From positions 868,001 through 932,000 of the forward strand of contig NZ_CP032100.1 in assembly GCF_003544815.1 (NCBI RefSeq): DNA of 64,000 bases, read 5' to 3'. The position numbers and the translations under genes are program-made. Source of the DNA: Arcobacter suis CECT 7833. GTDB lineage: Bacteria; Campylobacterota; Campylobacteria; Campylobacterales; Arcobacteraceae. Under the pieces are notes generated by a model. That model saw only the letters and a list, made by a program, of their open reading frames with translations, made no database searches and was not told the DNA's origin. Positions 60,794 through 64,000 of this stretch are shown here, piece by piece. Within the stretch, counting starts at the first letter, position 1. Every line of letters begins with the position of its first letter.

Positions 60794-61228
60794 ATGACAG
60801 ATAGACAAAAAACTTATAAGAAAAGCCTTATTCAAAAAATTCAAGTAGTTAAGCATAATGTGTTTACAGACGATGAAATGAGAAAAGAGTTTATGCTCTC
60901 AAGGTTTGGAGTTGATAGTACAACTAAGTTAAGTATAGATGAACTAAAACTACTTCTTGATTTTTGCAATAGAAAAGTAAGTGATATTCCTATGTTAAAT
61001 CGTAATACAAGAATAGAAGATATGATAACTGATGAACAAATTGAAAAGATAAGAGTTGTTTGGAAAGAAAAAGCTAGAGATAAAAGTGAAGAGGCTTTAA
61101 TGAAATTTGCTTGTAAAATAGCAAAATATAAAGCCTCTAGGATAGATGATTTTAAACTAAGAGAAGCTCAAAAGATTATTGTTGCTCTTCAAAGAATGAG
61201 AATTCCTTCGAATCAACTTTATTTATAG
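60794..61228 (+). CDS. gemA: GemA/Gp16-like early regulator
   Basis: The 144-residue product matches the Mu Gp16/GemA (DUF1018) outline: KSLIQKIQVVKHNVFTDDEM, FMLSRFGVDSTTKLSIDEL, and a C-terminal helix that usually carries further helical DNA-binding residues. GemA adjusts host and phage gene expression. Its last 53 bp overlap, convergently, the abi gene at 61176; a damaged copy of its 3' end recurs at 62407-62592. Confidence 0.75.
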   Translation: MTDRQKTYKKSLIQKIQVVKHNVFTDDEMRKEFMLSRFGVDSTTKLSIDELKLLLDFCNRKVSDIPMLNRNTRIEDMITDEQIEKIRVVWKEKARDKSEEALMKFACKIAKYKASRIDDFKLREAQKIIVALQRMRIPSNQLYL

Positions 61229-62336
61229 AAGTATAAGAGTCATTAATATACTTTTTCCAATATATATTATCACCAAAAATTTTATTTATAGGAAATTCTT
61301 TGTTTAATTCCTTAGTTCTTATAATGCAATCTTCAATATCAATTGATAAAAATTCTATAATTTTATTATCAAAAATAGTATGTTCTAAGAATTCGTATTT
61401 AATTAAAAGAGGCAATAGTTTTTCATTACCATTTTTACATATAGAATTAAAAAAAAGCATTCCTAATTCTGTAGATGATAATTGGGCTCTTAAAATGTTT
61501 GAATAAATTTTTTTATTGCTTATATAACTATTATCTATAAATTTCAATATTTGGTAAATATTCCTAAAATAATGATTAATATCAAAACTAAAATAACCAA
61601 TAAAATCTTCAAAAATAACAGAAGTTTTTTTTGGGCTATAAAATTCAGCAAATTCCTTTTGGAATTTTAGAAAATTAAAAAATATATGATTTATAACTTC
61701 TCTGCCTTCTACTCTTTTTTCAAATATATAATTAAAAGAATTTGAGGTTTCTCTAGGTGTAATCTTAAAGTTTTCTTTTTCTACTTTTATGTTTGAAAGT
61801 GAGTTATTGTGCAAATTGATCATATTAAAAAATGTATTTTCAAAGTTTTGAGTTTTTAAAGATTTTGATTGTTCTAGTAAAGCTTCTGATGAAATTTCTG
61901 TCGCTTTTCTTGTTTCCCCTAATTCTTTTACTGAAATTTCTACTTGTTCTCTTGTAAGTTTTAGTTCTTTTTGTTGCAGTATTATAGTCATTAAAAGTGC
62001 CATGAAAGAACAAAAAGTTAATATAGGATTTAGCATTCCTCCAAAAAAATCTCCAAATGGACCTAATATTTCTACTACATCTTTAATTCCCATTGTTGTA
62101 ACTTCTTCAACAGCTTTAATTCCTATTGTTGTAACTTCTTCACTATTTTTTATTTCGATAAAATTCCCAATTATAATAGATCCAATTTCAATTAAAAATA
62201 TAGTTCCAATAAAAGCAATAGCTACGCAAAAAATATAAAATAAACCTTTTATAGTTTGATCTTCATCTTTTAACGCATTTGAAATCTTTAAATAGATTTT
62301 ATTAAAAAATCTTTTATCTTTATCATTTTCTTCCAA
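61176..62336 (-). CDS. PutAbiC-type phage abortive infection protein
   Basis: The 386-residue protein has two membrane helices (about 30-54 and 105-125, GMLNPILTFCSFMALLMTII), a coiled coil (126-160) and the family core: FENTFFNMINLHN, HYFRNIYQILKFIDN, NILRAQLSSTELGMLFFNS and LLIKYEFLEH. Residues 63-85 hold a short repeat (EEVTTIGIKAV/EEVTTMGIKDV). It is on the strand opposite the early genes, as expected of lysogen-expressed defence cargo. Confidence 0.78.
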   Translation of the reverse strand: MEENDKDKRFFNKIYLKISNALKDEDQTIKGLFYIFCVAIAFIGTIFLIEIGSIIIGNFIEIKNSEEVTTIGIKAVEEVTTMGIKDVVEILGPFGDFFGGMLNPILTFCSFMALLMTIILQQKELKLTREQVEISVKELGETRKATEISSEALLEQSKSLKTQNFENTFFNMINLHNNSLSNIKVEKENFKITPRETSNSFNYIFEKRVEGREVINHIFFNFLKFQKEFAEFYSPKKTSVIFEDFIGYFSFDINHYFRNIYQILKFIDNSYISNKKIYSNILRAQLSSTELGMLFFNSICKNGNEKLLPLLIKYEFLEHTIFDNKIIEFLSIDIEDCIIRTKELNKEFPINKIFGDNIYWKKYINDSYTSINKVDSKEFSFFEEQQ

Positions 62337-62406
62337 ATCTTTTTCTCCCTTAAAATAAAGTTGCTTATTCTATTCCAAAAATAATTAAGAAGTTATATAT
62401 AAAGAA

Positions 62407-62592
62407 AGTATGATAACTGTATTTCAAATTGAAAAAATAAGTATTATTTAGAAAGAAAAAGTTAGGGATAAAAGTGAAGAGGCTTTAATGAAATTTGCTT
62501 CTAAAATAGCAAAATATAAAGCCTCTAGGATAGATGATTTTAAACTAAAAGAAGCTCAAAAGATTATTGTTGCTCTTGAGAGGATGTATTAA
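62407..62592 (+). pseudogene. Duplicated gemA 3' fragment
   Basis: About 180 bp align with 61017-61199 at high identity (for example the 21-codon block from DKSEEALMKFA onward), but a stop at the LSII/KEK junction and the missing 5' part make it non-functional. It stands in the same relation to the second abi gene as intact gemA does to the first. Confidence 0.82.
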
Positions 62593-63463
62593 GATAGTTA
62601 ATATATTTTTTCATATGATAATTTGAACCAAATATTTTATTTTTTGGATAGTTTTCATTTTCTATATCAGTAGTATCTTTTATACATTTATTAATAGCTT
62701 CAAATGCATATGATTCATGTAGATAAGGCGATTTAAATATTGATTCACTAGGTTTTCTAGGATTAGTATATTGAAGTATTATATTTAATGGTTCTAAGAA
62801 TTCAAATTTAACAAGTAAAGGAAATAATTTATTATCCGATTTATATATAGAGTTCATAAATAGAAAAGCAAATTCTATACTTGAGAATTGTGCTCTTAAT
62901 ATATTAGTATAAAATTTTTGATTTTCTAATTCCTTATTTTTGTTTATATCTTTCAGTATTTCTTGTTTATTTATAAATTTTAATATTTGATAAACATTTC
63001 TAAAATAGTGACTTATAATATCATCATATTCATAGTGGAAGTGATTATATAATACAAAAATATCTTTTGTTTTTATATTATCCTTTATATAAATATTTAA
63101 TATTTCAAATAGTTTTGAGATAACATTCTTACCATAATAAGGCTTGTCTTCAATTAAGGCAACTTTTTTATTTAGAATACTGTAATAGTATGTTTCTCTT
63201 CCATCAAAGTCAAAATCTGGATGCTTTTCTTTAACTTCTAAAGAAATATTTTTTATAATTTCATTATGTAAATTTATCATATTAAAAAAAGTATTTTCAA
63301 AGTTTTGTAGTTGTAATGATTTTGATTGTTCTGTTAATGCCTCCGATGATTTTGCAAGTTCTTCAGTTGAGTTTTTTAATTCTTTACTTTGAAGTTTGAT
63401 CGTAAACAATAGTAAGCAAAAACTTAAAAAAGCAAAGATTGGATTTAAAGTACCACCTAAAAA
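62564..63463 (-). pseudogene. Second PutAbiC-type gene, 5' end cut by IS3-family element
   Basis: The coding frame runs upstream to the insertion point and still reads FLGGTLNPIFAFLSFCLLLF, the second membrane helix region of the first abi protein. FENTFFNMINLHN, HYFRNVYQILKFIN and NILRAQFSS are shared, but the proteins otherwise differ widely, so these are two alleles and not a recent copy. The first membrane helix is missing from the window; an in-frame internal start at 63409 would give a soluble form of 281 residues. Confidence 0.72.
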
Positions 63464-64000
63464 TGATCTGTCAACCCTAAAACATACTCAGAAATTATAA
63501 TCCCTAAGCAGCAATTTCTTTTTGTAACAATTTTTGTTTTTCTTCAAACTCTACTGGTGATAAATTGTTATTTGCACTATGACTTCTTTCTCTATTATAA
63601 AACACTTCTATATATTCAAATATTGATCTTTTTGCTTGTTCTTTTGTATGATAAATTTCATGATGGATTAATTCTGTTTTTAATGTATGGAAAAAACTTT
63701 CTGCAACTGCATTATCATGACAATTCCCTTTTCGACTCATACTTTGAATTATTCCATGTCTTTTGAGTAAATCTTTATGTTCATAAGAAGCATATTGACT
63801 TCCTCTATCTGTATGCCAAATTAGTCCTTTTTCTGGATTTCTTGAAATAAGAGCCATCTTTAAAGCATCATTTACAAGTGAAACTTTCATTGTTTCATCC
63901 ATACTCCAACCAACTATTTTTCTTGAATATAAATCAATAACTGTTGCAAGATACAACCATCCTTCACTTGTTGGAATATAACGCGTATTAATAAAAAGAT
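63464..64000. mobile_element. IS3-family insertion sequence, right-hand part beyond the window
   Basis: The terminal sequence TGATCTGTCAACCCT (63464-63478) is the likely inverted-repeat end, 26 bp beyond the transposase stop. The element interrupts the second abi gene and continues past 64000, so the other end and any target duplication cannot be seen. Confidence 0.7.
63504..64000 (-). CDS. IS3-family transposase OrfB, partial
   Basis: The rve integrase core is clear: [30 protein letters not shown] (second Asp), [20 protein letters not shown] (Glu) and FYNRERSH. The frame runs off the window upstream. At the place where IS3 transposases usually have D-x-T-Y-IPT, this one reads NTRYIPT, so the first catalytic Asp may be replaced by Asn. 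Confidence 0.8.
   Translation of the reverse strand, partial: LFINTRYIPTSEGWLYLATVIDLYSRKIVGWSMDETMKVSLVNDALKMALISRNPEKGLIWHTDRGSQYASYEHKDLLKRHGIIQSMSRKGNCHDNAVAESFFHTLKTELIHHEIYHTKEQAKRSIFEYIEVFYNRERSHSANNNLSPVEFEEKQKLLQKEIAA

Noticed and set aside
1-64000. tRNA, rRNA and CRISPR arrays
   Set aside because: I looked for cloverleaf-like and regularly spaced repeats and found none that could be supported; the spaced repeats present are operators, iterons or arm-type sites.

Overview
The window is AT-rich (roughly 30% G+C by eye). Its core genes (thiL-truD, a chemoreceptor, ruvA-ddl-hydrolase-murF-HIT, a neelaredoxin-type superoxide reductase) suggest an Arcobacter-group member of the Campylobacterota. 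That is inferred from gene content and protein style; no rRNA or tRNA gene is present to confirm it. About 11.5 kb is ordinary chromosome (37.85-49.9 kb). The rest is mobile DNA: two unrelated prophages, the right end of a third integrated element, and part of an IS3-family insertion sequence.

Region A (1-3.58 kb) is the right end of an integrative element. Its left edge is decayed. It holds a HEPN-like protein, three small HTH/excisionase-like proteins and a rightward HTH gene behind three operator-like palindromes (TGTAWTATWTACA). It ends in the same arrangement as the right end of the next element: a paired arm-type site, then a terminator, then the att core. Element A and phage B therefore appear to sit in tandem at one attachment site, the 3' end of the superoxide reductase gene.

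Region B (3.6-37.84 kb) is a complete-looking lambda/HK97-type siphoprophage. A tyrosine integrase and a putative excisionase are at the left. A long leftward operon carries ParA and ParB. A cI-like repressor with a restriction-like nuclease and a lipoprotein comes next. Rightward genes run cro, cII-like, DnaB helicase, a replication protein with iterons inside its gene, HNH, terminases, portal, ClpP-like protease, capsid, tail (with a programmed -1 frameshift), tail tip and fibre, then holin, spanins and endolysin. Four copies of TTTCCCNNGGGAAA are scattered through it and are strong candidates for centromere (parS-like) sites of its ParB.

Region C (37.85-49.9 kb) is chromosome: superoxide reductase, thiL, truD, a CheZ-like gene, a chemoreceptor with a CxxCH haem motif, ruvA, ddl, an alpha/beta hydrolase, murF, a HIT protein, a zinc-ribbon membrane protein and a D-amino-acid dehydrogenase.

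Region D (about 49.98 kb to the window end) is the left part of a Mu-like transposable prophage: LexA-type repressor, operator-controlled early promoter, Ner-like protein, MuA-type DDE transposase, MuB-type ATPase, early genes (DUF3164, GH108 lysozyme, RepA-like ATPase, GemA), then two PutAbiC-type abortive infection genes in tandem, each next to a copy of the gemA 3' end. The second is cut by an IS3-family element that runs off the window.

Most notable are the parS-like palindromes, the tandem att structure with compensating terminator changes, a microprotein family of about 30 residues shared by the two unrelated prophages, the gemA-abi duplication, and a 21-bp repeat at the Mu-like left end that also lies just beyond the chromosomal dadA gene and inside an early phage gene.
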